Part shown: positions 25,458 through 34,771 of the stretch, in pieces
Numbering within the stretch: the first letter of the stretch is position 1
Layout of the letters: each line of letters begins with the position of its first letter
Origin: Rapidithrix thailandica
Lineage (GTDB): Bacteria; Bacteroidota; Bacteroidia; Cytophagales; Flammeovirgaceae
Direction of reading: 5' to 3'
Assembly: GCF_039710355.1 (NCBI RefSeq)
Contig: NZ_JBDKWZ010000027.1
Coordinates: 1 to 64,000 of the forward strand
Length of the DNA stretch: 64,000 bases
Position numbers and translations under genes: made by a program
Notes under the pieces: generated by a model
Seen by the model: only the letters and a program-made list of their open reading frames with translations
Database searches by the model: none
Told to the model about the DNA's origin: nothing

Positions 25458-26987
25458 TTATCTAGGCAAACCTCTTATCACCACGATCTGGCTACCTTGG
25501 TCCTGGTCTTGTCTTTTGGAACCACCGTCCACACCTTTGAACTCTTCTTTTCTCCAAGTATGAGGTTGAATACAAAGAGTGAACGTATTTGGAATGCCCA
25601 ATACATCGGAAACATCTACCAGTGAGCCGTATTCCCAACCACCAAGTCGGGCACTATACCCTCCGTATACTTCGTCAGAGGCAGGGTTGTCTCTATCATG
25701 ATCCAATTCAACTACTTTTTTCAACACACCTGTAGCGATATTATACTGGTAGATATATGAGTCGTGGGTTTCGTCTCCGTAACCATTCGGATCTTCCTGT
25801 ACATACACAAAGTTGGTGGTTACACAGATGTTGTCAGGGTTTTGGAAGGTTTTCGCAATGCCGCCCCGGTCATCTCCATTCAATACCAGGCTCAATTTTC
25901 CTTTGAGCGGGTCATTGGCATCCAATACCAGTTTGTATACTCTTCCGTATTTTGAACGGGAGTAATCCGCATTGGCACCGCTGTTATACTGACCGGTTAC
26001 GTTGAAATAGATTTCACGACTGTGGGCCCCTCCGCCTTTTCGATAGTCGATGTCTTCCACTCTACCGAAAGGCATGGCATTGAGCTCCTGGGATTTCATG
26101 TTTAATTGTTCTCCGGTAAGATTTTTATGATCTTCCAATTTGACGAATTCCACTTCGTATTCCGTCCCGCTTACCATATCGGTCTCAGTAGTGTTTTTAT
26201 CCACTCTTCTTAATGCATACAAGTCTCCGTTTTCCAAGTCACCTACGGTAGAAGATACATACATGGCTACTTGGCCTCCATACGTTCCCGAATCATCGTC
26301 ACCGATGATGATCACAGTTTTTCCGGAAAAAGCATTGGAAGAAAGAGGGACTGCATTTTCCGCACTCCAACGGCCTAGTCCGGCCAGTTCGCGGGAGGTT
26401 CCTGCATTGGAAGCCGGATCGGTGGGGTGGATTCCATGCGTTCTGGACTCGGGACCAGACTCACCGCAAGTCAGGTAGAGTGGGCCGAAACCGTGTTCTT
26501 CCTGAGTGGCCAAGGTAGCGGAGCAAAGCCTCCATTGCCCTCCGTCTGAATTCAATAAATACTCACCACGGACAGGACGGAACGTTTCATCGAAATACAG
26601 TCTGGAAACAGCGTAGTTATCTTCATTATTGACCAACATCACATATCCTTCATTGGTCGCCATAAGGCCCGACCCATCTGCAGATCCCCCAAAGACATAG
26701 TCGGGAGATTCTTCCAATACATCGGCACTTCCTACTAAAGAGTATACTTCTAAACTCTCAAAACCAGGAAGTTTTTTTACAAAAGTGGAAGTAGCAGAGT
26801 GATTGGCAAGTTGTACAAGACCAGGTCCTTGAGGGCCGTCCGGACCATCAGGGCCTTGGGGTCCTTCCGGACCTTGTGGGCCTTGCGGTCCCACATCGCC
26901 TGTATCGCCTTTACATCCTGCAAATAAAACTGCAATGATCGCCAACAACTTGAGCGAATGTAAAAGTGTTTTCATGTTCATGATCAA
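25458..26987 (-). CDS. PhoX-like (DUF839) lipoprotein with collagen-like segment
   Basis: The 509-residue lipoprotein (LAIIAVLFAGCKGD lipobox) has directly after the Cys a collagen-like stretch of about 12 Gly-X-Y triplets (GPQGPQGPEGPQGPDGPDGP), then a PhoX/DUF839 beta-propeller region (LATQEEHGFGPLYLTCGE, HGIHPTDPASNAGTSRELAG, GGSKRQDQDQGSQIV at the end). The collagen-like part probably acts as a stiff spacer holding the domain away from the membrane. PhoX enzymes are calcium- and iron-dependent phosphatases, but I cannot confirm all ligands, so phosphatase activity is uncertain. Likely in one unit with the peroxidase fusion (132 nt apart). Confidence 0.8.
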   Translation of the reverse strand: MIMNMKTLLHSLKLLAIIAVLFAGCKGDTGDVGPQGPQGPEGPQGPDGPDGPQGPGLVQLANHSATSTFVKKLPGFESLEVYSLVGSADVLEESPDYVFGGSADGSGLMATNEGYVMLVNNEDNYAVSRLYFDETFRPVRGEYLLNSDGGQWRLCSATLATQEEHGFGPLYLTCGESGPESRTHGIHPTDPASNAGTSRELAGLGRWSAENAVPLSSNAFSGKTVIIIGDDDSGTYGGQVAMYVSSTVGDLENGDLYALRRVDKNTTETDMVSGTEYEVEFVKLEDHKNLTGEQLNMKSQELNAMPFGRVEDIDYRKGGGAHSREIYFNVTGQYNSGANADYSRSKYGRVYKLVLDANDPLKGKLSLVLNGDDRGGIAKTFQNPDNICVTTNFVYVQEDPNGYGDETHDSYIYQYNIATGVLKKVVELDHDRDNPASDEVYGGYSARLGGWEYGSLVDVSDVLGIPNTFTLCIQPHTWRKEEFKGVDGGSKRQDQDQGSQIVVIRGLPR

Positions 26988-26999
26988 TGGATTTTCTTG

Positions 27000-27258
27000 A
27001 TTTGGGTTTGTTTATGGCGTCAAATTTAGAAGACTGTTTTACTGAGGGGGTTAAGTGAAGGTTAAGCTTTTTGAGTGGATTTTACACCCAAATAATACAG
27101 TCCTTATCGTTCCTTGTTTTTGAGGTGTAATATATTGGTAATCAAAATTATATGATTTTAACTTTTGCTTAATCCTTTTCTAATTTATACTATTTCTAAA
27201 TACGAAAGATTGAAATTGTTTGCTCCTGTTAGTCTTATACTTCTGAGTTTCATGTTAT
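27000..27258. other. Promoter region of PhoX-like gene, AT-rich
   Basis: No gene is seen. The PhoX-like/peroxidase unit must start from a promoter here; no clear -7 box was recognised. Confidence 0.3.
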
Positions 27259-27419
27259 GAAGTGAATTCACCTTTTTCTTTTTCCTAAAAAATGTTTCAA
27301 AAACGCCTCCTTTGTGTTGCTTTTTTCAACAATAGCTTTGGCTATTCTCTTCAATAAGTGCCTTGATGAGCCGATTTTGATTCTATTTTCGGTCAAAAAC
27401 TATAAGTTTAAATCACTTC
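27259..27419. repeat. MITE-like repeat, full-length copy
   Basis: 161 bp, starting GAAGTGAATTCAC and ending AAGTTTAAATCACTTC. Nearly identical in layout to the copy at 20954, with the shared interior CAATAGCTTTGGCTATTCTC. Confidence 0.8.
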
Positions 27420-27642
27420 AATATTTTGATGAATTACCCACTACTACATAAGTCTAATCTGTAGATTATTTTGGCTTAGATTTCCACAATGTCTAGATTT
27501 AAGGAAAAGTATAGGCCAACTCCGGAATGAGGTAGAGACAGGTTTTTACTTTTGGGTAAATGGAATAGGTGTAAGAAGCATAAATTTTCGGAGTAATCTT
27601 GACCTGCTACTGCTCTTTACCGTTAGAGATATTTATTTTGAA

Positions 27643-28128
27643 ATGAGTTGGAAAATCGTTGAAAGAAGAATTGGCCAAGCCGGAAATACCAAACAGCAAC
27701 AGAAAAGGCAAAGAGAATGGGACCGGAAGTACGGACAGAACTGGATGATCGGCTATATGGTGGATGGGGAATTTATCTCCCAAGAAGAAGCCCTGGAAGT
27801 GATCTATTACCAAAGTTATCATGAGCATTTTGAAAACCATCCCGATGATTTGAAGGAACTTATCCATACGGCTAAAGCCTTGAGAAATCCGCATGCCCTA
27901 CAGACCGGAGGGGTAGACTTGCAAGTGCCTACCATCATGAAATTCCTGGAAAGAAATGCCCTGAGCTTGCTTGGAAATGAGGTGGTGGACATCGGGACTT
28001 ATGGAACCCGTTCTCATAAGATCAGTGTGCGATTGAGTCCGTTAAGTATAAAAGTGACGGGTCGTCCCAAAATGACGTTAGAGCAGTTTTGGCAAGACAA
28101 AAAATGTCTGGCGGTCTGGGAGGAGTAA
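27643..28128 (+). CDS. Hypothetical protein, 161 residues
   Basis: A cytosolic, charged protein starting MSWKIVERRIGQAGNTKQQQ, with two apparent segments: an N-terminal basic, Gln-rich helix and a mixed alpha/beta part with GTYGTRSHKISVRLSP and WQDKKCLAVWEE. I do not recognise it. It heads a plus-strand cluster with a transglutaminase-like gene (34 nt downstream) and a nitrilase gene, so it may belong to the same unit. The coding frame is convincing because codon use and spacing fit its neighbours. Confidence 0.65.
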   Translation: MSWKIVERRIGQAGNTKQQQKRQREWDRKYGQNWMIGYMVDGEFISQEEALEVIYYQSYHEHFENHPDDLKELIHTAKALRNPHALQTGGVDLQVPTIMKFLERNALSLLGNEVVDIGTYGTRSHKISVRLSPLSIKVTGRPKMTLEQFWQDKKCLAVWEE

Positions 28129-28162
28129 TTTAAGGTATACTCATCTACTAAATCATATTCAA

Positions 28163-28723
28163 ATGAAATTCGCGAAAAGGATTGTATGGAGCATCTTCAT
28201 CGTTTTGTTGGTCGGGATATTGTTTCGTGGTGGGGTATACAGGTCTTTGATTAGCTACCAATCGCTTGGAGAACGAAAAAACTATACCGTATACGATCCG
28301 GAATTAGTCCGGCAAATAGATGAAATGGCCAAGGCTGAAAAGCCACAAGATATACGGGAAGTTGTAGACCTTGGGCTTTTGATCACAGCTTCACAATTGA
28401 AGTTTACTTTTACCCGGAATGAGATGGATCCGAACCGGCTGGCTCGCTCAAAAACGGCCCATTGTGTAGGCTATGCAGTTTTCTTCGCCAGTGTCTGTAA
28501 TTATCTTTTGAAAAAAAATGATTTGGAAGGTGACTGGATTGCCCTGCCTCATGCCGGCCAATTGTACTTGGGGCAAACCAATGTGCATGCTTATTTCACT
28601 TCGTCTTTTTTCAAAGATCATGATTTTGTGATCCTGAAAAATCAATTGACCGGTGAAATCTTGACAATAGACCCTACTTTGTATGACTATCTACGAATCG
28701 GGTTTGTCACATTCAAAGAATGA
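28163..28723 (+). CDS. Transglutaminase/papain-like fold protein, membrane-anchored
   Basis: The 186-residue protein starts with a single membrane helix (IVWSIFIVLLVGILFRGGVY). The rest has TAHCVGYAVFFASVCNYLL, 'LYLGQTNVHAYF' and 'HDFVILKNQLTGEILTIDPT', giving Cys, His and Asp in the order expected for a transglutaminase-like cysteine catalytic triad. It would act on the outer face of the membrane. The activity is inferred from fold-level resemblance only. It lies 34 nt after the hypothetical gene and 32 nt before the nitrilase start. Confidence 0.6.
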   Translation: MKFAKRIVWSIFIVLLVGILFRGGVYRSLISYQSLGERKNYTVYDPELVRQIDEMAKAEKPQDIREVVDLGLLITASQLKFTFTRNEMDPNRLARSKTAHCVGYAVFFASVCNYLLKKNDLEGDWIALPHAGQLYLGQTNVHAYFTSSFFKDHDFVILKNQLTGEILTIDPTLYDYLRIGFVTFKE

Positions 28724-28755
28724 GTTTCATTATTTGTAATCTTAAACGTCTTATC

Positions 28756-29697
28756 ATGAATATCGCAGTCGCCCAATTTGAACCTAAGGATGGAGACAAA
28801 GTTTATAACCTTTCCGTGATTGAACAACTTACCCAAAAAGCAAAATCCCAAGGAGCGGATTTGATCAGTTTTCATGAAATGTCTATCACCGCCTACACCT
28901 TCACCAAAGACTTGAACCTGGATGAAATTACACAACTGGCTGAGGCCGTTCCTCATGGAGAAAGTACCCAAATGCTCATGCGGATTTCCAGTCAATACAC
29001 TATTCCAATTCTTGCCGGTTTAGTGGAAATAGAAGACGGTAAAATTTATAATACCTATGTATGTGTGTATGAGGATCGTTTAGTGGCTAAGTTTCGAAAG
29101 TTACATCCTTTCATCAGCAAGTATATGTCACCTGGTGAGGAGTATGTGGTATTCGACCTGTTGGGTTGGAAATGCGGAATTTTGATCTGTTATGATAATA
29201 ATGTGATAGAAAATGTAAGGGCGACAACCTTGTTGGGAGCAGAGTTGATTTTTGCACCGCATGTAACGGGATGTACTCCTTCTTCCATGCCGGGGAGAGG
29301 TTATGTCGCTGACAAATTTTGGCAAAACAGAGAAAACGATCCGGTGTCTTTACGTATGGAGTTTGACGGGCCCAAAGGAAGAGCTTGGCTGATGCGATGG
29401 CTTCCGGCAAGAGCGTACGACAATGGGGTCTATTATGCATTTACCAATCCGGTCGGTTATGACGGTGAACATTTGAAAAATGGAAATTCCATGATTCTGG
29501 ATCCCTATGGAGAGGTGTTATCAGAAATTAAAAGCTTTGAAAATAGTATTACGATGGCAAAAATCACCAAAGAAAAACTACAACTTGCCGGTGGGTGGCG
29601 GTACCGGAATGCCAGAAGACCGGAACTGTACCGGAATATCCTTGGTCAGGATCACAAACCTCAAACCAAGCCTGTCTGGATGAAAGATAAAGCGTAA
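28756..29697 (+). CDS. Nitrilase superfamily amidohydrolase
   Basis: The protein has about 313 residues from MNIAVAQFEPKDGDKVYN, the canonical nitrilase opening strand, so I prefer this ATG over the in-frame one 12 codons upstream. The triad is visible: Glu in ISFHEMSIT, Lys in AKFRKLHPF, and Cys in KCGILICYDNNVIENVR. It hydrolyses a carbon-nitrogen bond of an amide or N-carbamoyl substrate, unknown which. It ends 15 nt before a 33-nt palindrome that separates it from a convergent gene. Confidence 0.9.
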   Translation: MNIAVAQFEPKDGDKVYNLSVIEQLTQKAKSQGADLISFHEMSITAYTFTKDLNLDEITQLAEAVPHGESTQMLMRISSQYTIPILAGLVEIEDGKIYNTYVCVYEDRLVAKFRKLHPFISKYMSPGEEYVVFDLLGWKCGILICYDNNVIENVRATTLLGAELIFAPHVTGCTPSSMPGRGYVADKFWQNRENDPVSLRMEFDGPKGRAWLMRWLPARAYDNGVYYAFTNPVGYDGEHLKNGNSMILDPYGEVLSEIKSFENSITMAKITKEKLQLAGGWRYRNARRPELYRNILGQDHKPQTKPVWMKDKA

Positions 29698-29711
29698 ACA
29701 GTCTATCCTTC

Positions 29712-29744
29712 AGACCTTCCGGGTTTCCGAAACCTGGAAGGTCT
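29712..29744. repeat. 33-nt palindrome, copy 1
   Basis: AGACCTTCC...AACCTGGAAGGTCT, an almost perfect 33-nt palindrome between convergent genes; possibly a bidirectional terminator. One of six copies in the window. Confidence 0.8.
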
Positions 29745-29761
29745 TGCCCGGGTCAAAGCAT

Positions 29762-30718
29762 TTATTGGTGAAATTCCTCTTCAAATTCTCGGATCAATTC
29801 CCGGATATCCTCTTCGGAGTACCTTCTGGAAAAATGTACGGGGATGGCTTGTTTGACGCTGGCCCTTCGCATGATTTTACCCGATTGCCTCGAATAACTG
29901 TGATAGTTCAACTGCGCTTGTTCTTGATCATCCGCTTTGTAAAAGCTTTCGATAAACACTTTTTCACTTTGAGAAAAATGCGTTAAAATTTTTTGATGGT
30001 TTTCCTCATGGGCGGCATGGTCCATAATGATGCCTAAAGAGTCCCCGGTTTGTACATGAAGTAAGTGAAATAAATCTTTTGCGCAGTAGGATTGGTTTCC
30101 AATTTCGATGATGCGTTTTTTTTGCCCTTCTTCAAAAGCCTCTTTCAATTCTTTTACCCACTTGCCTCCGGGAAGCTCACTTTTACCGAGATCAATTTTC
30201 ACCGTATCGTTTTCTTTGAATTTAAATGCCAAGGATGGCGTTTTGTGATCGAGAATGGCAAAACTTACAGAAAATGTTTTTTCTTGAAATATAGTATTTC
30301 CTTGTAGACTGTCTATTGCTTTTAATTCCCATTCCGGTGGTTCCAGTTCAAAGCAGAGTACTTTTCCAGGGGCAATGACTTCCCGGATTTCATACATAAT
30401 GGCGCCCTTTTGGATCAAATTCCAGGTATAAGCTTTCAATTTGGCTTGTACTTGACGGGCAATTCCCATAGGTCCGCAGATAACCACCCTTCTTTCAATA
30501 CCGATTTGGTGCCGGATCAACGCATCGAAATTGACAAAATGATCAATATGTGTATGGCTGATAAAAACCGCATTGGTATTTTGTACTTCCTTTACCGTCA
30601 GACCACTGGCATCTCCGCATTCACAGAGGTAGTTCCAAGCGTGATTATCCGGTCTTATTAAAATAGAAATGTCCTCTCCGACTTTGCTTTTTACTTCTGC
30701 TTGGAACATAGTTTTCAA
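29762..30718 (-). CDS. MBL-fold metallo-hydrolase, RNase Z-like
   Basis: The protein has about 318 residues and the zinc motif AVFISHTHIDHFVNFDALIR (H-x-H-x-D-H). Further ligands are probably in 'SVSFAILDHKTPSLAFK' and 'IIMDHAAHEENHQ', which resembles the RNase Z layout, ending with 'HFSRRYSEEDIREL'. It could be a tRNA-processing nuclease relative or a hydrolase of another phosphodiester. It lies on the minus strand, convergent to the nitrilase, with a shared terminator palindrome. Confidence 0.85.
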   Translation of the reverse strand: MKTMFQAEVKSKVGEDISILIRPDNHAWNYLCECGDASGLTVKEVQNTNAVFISHTHIDHFVNFDALIRHQIGIERRVVICGPMGIARQVQAKLKAYTWNLIQKGAIMYEIREVIAPGKVLCFELEPPEWELKAIDSLQGNTIFQEKTFSVSFAILDHKTPSLAFKFKENDTVKIDLGKSELPGGKWVKELKEAFEEGQKKRIIEIGNQSYCAKDLFHLLHVQTGDSLGIIMDHAAHEENHQKILTHFSQSEKVFIESFYKADDQEQAQLNYHSYSRQSGKIMRRASVKQAIPVHFSRRYSEEDIRELIREFEEEFHQ

Positions 30719-30785
30719 TGGTAGGTTGTGTTTTTAAGTTGTGTAAATTTAATACGGTTCTCGGTAAATTCCTTGATGATCAAAA

Positions 30786-30818
30786 AGACCTTCCAGGTTT
30801 TCAAAACCTGGAAGGTCT
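30786..30818. repeat. 33-nt palindrome, copy 2
   Basis: AGACCTTCCAGGTTTT plus its complement, a perfect palindrome downstream of the GH92 gene that ends at 30850. Confidence 0.8.
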
Positions 30819-30849
30819 AAGAAGGGTTATCTATGGGACTTAATGTACC

Positions 30850-33066
30850 TTATTGAACAGGCTTTTCCCCTAAAACAAATACCAATTCTCCACCTTCGAT
30901 CAGCTGTTGATGCCGGATATTCAGAGACGTATATACTTCTCCGTTCAGGCGGATTTCCTGAATATAAGGATGCTCTTTGGCTTGGTTTTCAGTCTTAACG
31001 GTAAAGATTTTCCCATTAGGCAAATTGATCTGTGCTTCTTCCACCCATGGAGAGGTCAAGTCATAGATCCCATTGGCTGGGTTGGTCGGGTACATTCCCA
31101 TGGCTGAAAATAACAACCAGGCTGACATTTGTCCGCAGTCTTCGTTTCCACAATAGCCATCCGGCTTGTTACTGTATTGGGTGTCCAGAATTCTTCTGAC
31201 CAATTCCTGTGTTTTCCAAGGTTGACCGATGTGATTATACAGAAAAGCTACGTGGTGACTAGGCTCGTTGCCATGTGCGTATTGACCGATCATCCCTGTG
31301 CTGAATATCGGCAGTTCGTCATCCGTTGCCGGATAATAGGTGAACATAGAATCCAGCTTTTGAGCGAAACGCTCCTGACCCAAAGTGTCAATCAATGCAG
31401 GAATATCGTGTTGTACATGCCAGAAGTACTGCCAGGCATTGCTTTCACAATAGTATTCGGTGTATTCTTTGGCAACAAAAGGCGAAAGGAACTTACCGTT
31501 TTTATCTTTGGGACGGATAAACGTGGTAGAAGCATCGTACAGGTTTTTCCAGGAGTCGGCTCTTTTGGAAAAATACCGGTAATCTTCTTCTTTACCCAAA
31601 GCTTTGGCAAACTGCGCGATACACCAATCGTCATAGGCATACTCCATGACCATAGAAACTACCCAATGATTTCCGAATTTGCCGTCAAAAGGGATATATC
31701 CGTATTCCATATATTCGTCAATGCCCCGGTCTTTTACGGTGGCAGACGCTTTACAAGCGGCATAGGCTTTTTCTGCGTCCAATTCAATGCCTTTAAAATA
31801 GGCGTCTACAATCACCGGAACGGCATGGTAACCAATCATCATATTGGTTTCGTTTCCGGCCATCGACCATACCGGAAGGAGCCCGGTTTCCTCATAATGC
31901 GCCAGAAACGATTTGACAAAGTCACCTACATGATCGGGGGTCAAGAGAGTATACAAAGGATGTGCTGTACGATAGGTATCCCATAAAGAGAAGGTATCAT
32001 AACGTTTAAAGCCTTTCGCTTGTTGGGTTTTGCCATCCGCTCCTTTATACTGTCCGTCTACATCACTGTGCAAACTTGGGGTTAAAAACAAGTGGTAAAG
32101 GTTGGTATAAAAAAGCTCTTTTTGATAATCGGAACCTTTGATACGAATGCTATTCAGCGCCTTTTCCCAGGTTTGCTCTGCTTGTTTTACCGTAGCATCA
32201 AAATCCCACTTGGGCAATTCTGCCTCCAGGTTTTTACGGGCCCCTTCTATAGAAGCGGAAGACAAAGCGACTTTCATCAAAATTTGCTCCCCTTCCGAAG
32301 TGGCATAATTTGCAATGAATTTAGTGCTTTTGCCTTTGGTTGTATTGTCTTCTACGAGTTCCTGCCCTTGATAGAGTTGTGTTTTTTCGAAAGGCTTGGA
32401 AAATTGTGCGACAAAATAAACCCTTTGGTCGGCAGCCCATCCACTGGACATCCGGTAACCGGAAATGGTGTTTTCATTTTCAATTTGAATATGAGTTTCC
32501 GTTGGGCCGTCCCAGTTCAATGAATATCCCAGGTCCAAAATCAATTGACTATTGGCATCTTCCGGGAAGGTGTACCGGTGAAACCCGACTCTCGGGGTTA
32601 CGGTTAATTCCGCATCGATACCCGAACTCTGCAAATGTACTTTGTAATAGCCAGGCCGGGCTTCTTCTTGCTCGTGGCTAAAGGTGGAATACGGGCGATA
32701 CCCGGCTGCTTTCGGCAAACTTTGCGTAAACCGGCTGTTCAAAGGCATCACCAATAAATCATAAAGATCACCTGCTCCGGTTCCGGTAAGGTGGGTATGG
32801 CTGAATCCGGCAATAGTGGTATCCGGCCAGAAGTAACCTGCGATACGATCCCATCCCGGCAAGCCGTTGTCCGGACTGAGTTGCACCATGCCGAAAGGTA
32901 CTACGGCTCCCGGGTAGGTATTACCCGGACCGTCCGTACCGATAAAGGTATTGACGTATTGGGTCAGGCTTTCTTTTGTATTGGGTTGTTCTGTTTGTTT
33001 CTTCTGTTCATTTTGGCAATTTGCAAATAGAGAGAGTATTGCAACTGCTAATAGTAGTTGTTTCAT
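30850..33066 (-). CDS. GH92 alpha-mannosidase, lipoprotein
   Basis: The 738-residue protein starts with a lipoprotein signal (MKQLLLAVAILSLFANCQNE), so it is likely tethered to a membrane facing the periplasm or surface. GH92 hallmarks: IGTDGPGNTYPGAVVPFGMV, GFSHTHLTGTGAGDL, YDTFSLWDTYRTAHPLY, HGNEPSHHVAFLYNHIGQPW, GNEDCGQMSAWLLFSAMGMY. This is the standard GH92 architecture without extra domain. It removes terminal alpha-mannose from N-glycans or mannan. The GH130 gene lies 142 nt upstream on the same strand; a hairpin between them may attenuate. Confidence 0.95.
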   Translation of the reverse strand: MKQLLLAVAILSLFANCQNEQKKQTEQPNTKESLTQYVNTFIGTDGPGNTYPGAVVPFGMVQLSPDNGLPGWDRIAGYFWPDTTIAGFSHTHLTGTGAGDLYDLLVMPLNSRFTQSLPKAAGYRPYSTFSHEQEEARPGYYKVHLQSSGIDAELTVTPRVGFHRYTFPEDANSQLILDLGYSLNWDGPTETHIQIENENTISGYRMSSGWAADQRVYFVAQFSKPFEKTQLYQGQELVEDNTTKGKSTKFIANYATSEGEQILMKVALSSASIEGARKNLEAELPKWDFDATVKQAEQTWEKALNSIRIKGSDYQKELFYTNLYHLFLTPSLHSDVDGQYKGADGKTQQAKGFKRYDTFSLWDTYRTAHPLYTLLTPDHVGDFVKSFLAHYEETGLLPVWSMAGNETNMMIGYHAVPVIVDAYFKGIELDAEKAYAACKASATVKDRGIDEYMEYGYIPFDGKFGNHWVVSMVMEYAYDDWCIAQFAKALGKEEDYRYFSKRADSWKNLYDASTTFIRPKDKNGKFLSPFVAKEYTEYYCESNAWQYFWHVQHDIPALIDTLGQERFAQKLDSMFTYYPATDDELPIFSTGMIGQYAHGNEPSHHVAFLYNHIGQPWKTQELVRRILDTQYSNKPDGYCGNEDCGQMSAWLLFSAMGMYPTNPANGIYDLTSPWVEEAQINLPNGKIFTVKTENQAKEHPYIQEIRLNGEVYTSLNIRHQQLIEGGELVFVLGEKPVQ

Positions 33067-33119
33067 TTTTATATTTTTTTGATTCTAAATCTAAGTAGGG
33101 TGATTTTTAGGGTACTACA

Positions 33120-33160
33120 ATCAACTCTTCAAGAAGAGTTCAAATCTCTTGAAGGTTGAT
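33120..33160. terminator. Hairpin between GH130 and GH92 genes
   Basis: Imperfect inverted repeat ATCAACtCTTCAAGA / TCTTGAAGgTTGAT with a short loop, in the 142-nt gap of the operon. Confidence 0.55.
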
Positions 33161-33208
33161 ACCGCTAGTTTTTTAAGTCCTAATCAAGGAAGGTGGCTCT
33201 GCTCCGTT

Positions 33209-34174
33209 TTACAAAGAATTCTCCTTTACAAACTCAATGATTTCTTTGATATAACCGAATGCCATCGCAACTACCGTATCTGCCGCACCATAGTAGACAG
33301 CCACTCTTTCTTCATCGTGCAAAGCAGCACAAGGAAAAACCACATTGGGAACATCTCCTGCCAATTCATACGGGGCTGCGGGAGCCAATAGGTAAGGTTG
33401 AGAGCGGTATTTTACTTTGTCGGGTTGTTCTGCATCCAGAATGGCGGCTCCCATAGAATAGCGAAAACCGTTACAAGTATTGATCACACCATGATAAAAC
33501 ATCAACCAACCTTCTTCGGTAAGGATTGGTACAGAGCCCGCTCCGATTTTGGTACATTGCCAGGCGCTATCAGTAAAAGGGGCTACTTTCATTACCACGC
33601 GGTGCTCTCCCCAGTATTTCATATCCGGGCTATAGCTCAAATAGATATCTCCGAAAGGGGTATGTCCGTTGTCGCTGGGCCGGCTTAACATGGCATATTT
33701 TCCGTTGATTTTCTGAGGGAAAAGCACTCCGTTGCGGTTGAATGGCAGGAATGCATTTTCACATTGGTGAAAGGTTTTGAAGTCAAAAGTATAGGCGATG
33801 CCGATGGTAGGGCCATGATAGCCATTACACCAGGTAACCCAATAGCGGTCTTCGATAAATACTACCCGGGGGTCGTATTTGTAGTCGGAATGAAGTAGAT
33901 CCGTGTTGCCAGCTACCATTTCAATGGGTTGTTCGTTTATTTCCCATTGAATACCGTCTTTGCTGAATCCGGCGTGAATATTCATTTGTACGGCCTTGTT
34001 ATCACAGCGGAACACTCCGGCAAAACCGTCTTCAAAAGGTACTACGGCACTGTTAAAAATGCTGTTGGAAGTAGGAATTTGGTACCTACCAATCACTGGG
34101 TTGTGGGAATATCGCCACATTACCTCTTTCGATCCTTCGGGACGCTCTTCCCAGGGAATCATTACCTTGCTCAT
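33209..34174 (-). CDS. GH130 family beta-mannoside phosphorylase/hydrolase
   Basis: The 321-residue protein is a five-bladed beta-propeller of the GH130 family: NPVIGRYQIPTSNSIFNSAV, YKYDPRVVFIEDRYWVTWCN, FPQKINGKYAMLSRPSDNGH, TKIGAGSVPILTEEGWLMFY, and VYYGAADTVVAMAFGYIKEI. Many GH130 enzymes phosphorolyse beta-mannosides such as Man-beta1,4-GlcNAc, the core of N-glycans. It has no signal peptide, so it acts in the cytoplasm on products of the GH92 enzyme. Together they suggest N-glycan or mannan processing. The exact substrate cannot be read from sequence. Confidence 0.9.
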   Translation of the reverse strand: MSKVMIPWEERPEGSKEVMWRYSHNPVIGRYQIPTSNSIFNSAVVPFEDGFAGVFRCDNKAVQMNIHAGFSKDGIQWEINEQPIEMVAGNTDLLHSDYKYDPRVVFIEDRYWVTWCNGYHGPTIGIAYTFDFKTFHQCENAFLPFNRNGVLFPQKINGKYAMLSRPSDNGHTPFGDIYLSYSPDMKYWGEHRVVMKVAPFTDSAWQCTKIGAGSVPILTEEGWLMFYHGVINTCNGFRYSMGAAILDAEQPDKVKYRSQPYLLAPAAPYELAGDVPNVVFPCAALHDEERVAVYYGAADTVVAMAFGYIKEIIEFVKENSL

Positions 34175-34771
34175 TTTTTGGTTTTTTTAAATGTTACTAT
34201 GTTAATTGGAAAGCTATTCAATACAAAAGGTATTTTTACTATATGCGATCAGTACTACTTTCATTCAAATGAAATGCAGTAATGCTGGATACGACAATAG
34301 CTTTTGGTTTTAGTACTACAAGTTTATGCCTTGTTTCTTCAAGTTTCCAAAAAAGCCGGAAATTATTTCTAGCACTCAAGTACAAACGACCCGGTGCGAC
34401 TGGTCAGGATCAGGATGTTGAATGAGCGGAATCGTTCGATAGCAGGAAGAGTCATATTATTTTCCTAGTGGATGTATTCCCCCTCCTTTCGTGAAAAGTG
34501 AATTATTTTTATTATAGAATATTATAAACTTTCAGAATAGTTTGAAAGAAAAGAAATTTAGTTTACGCCTGATCCGGTTAAGAAGGGGATAGGGCGGAGG
34601 GTTGGTACTGGAATATGTGGAAAATAAATTGTAAATGGCCGTTATAAGAAAATTTTGATACAAAGCCAAAGGGCTTCCGGTTTCTGTGGAACTTCATCCG
34701 TACATCCCTGTAATTCTACCGATCAATGTTTAACTTAGCCGGGAAAATTATGATCTAACCTTTAGATATTT
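34175..34771. other. 597-bp intergenic spacer
   Basis: Divergent spacer between GH130 and the Xaa-Pro peptidase. It holds no recognised gene; both genes must be promoted from it, but no TAnnTTTG match convinced me. Confidence 0.4.

Noticed and set aside
31129..31986. 285-codon plus-strand frame inside GH92
   Set aside because: Antisense shadow of GH92; no plausible product.
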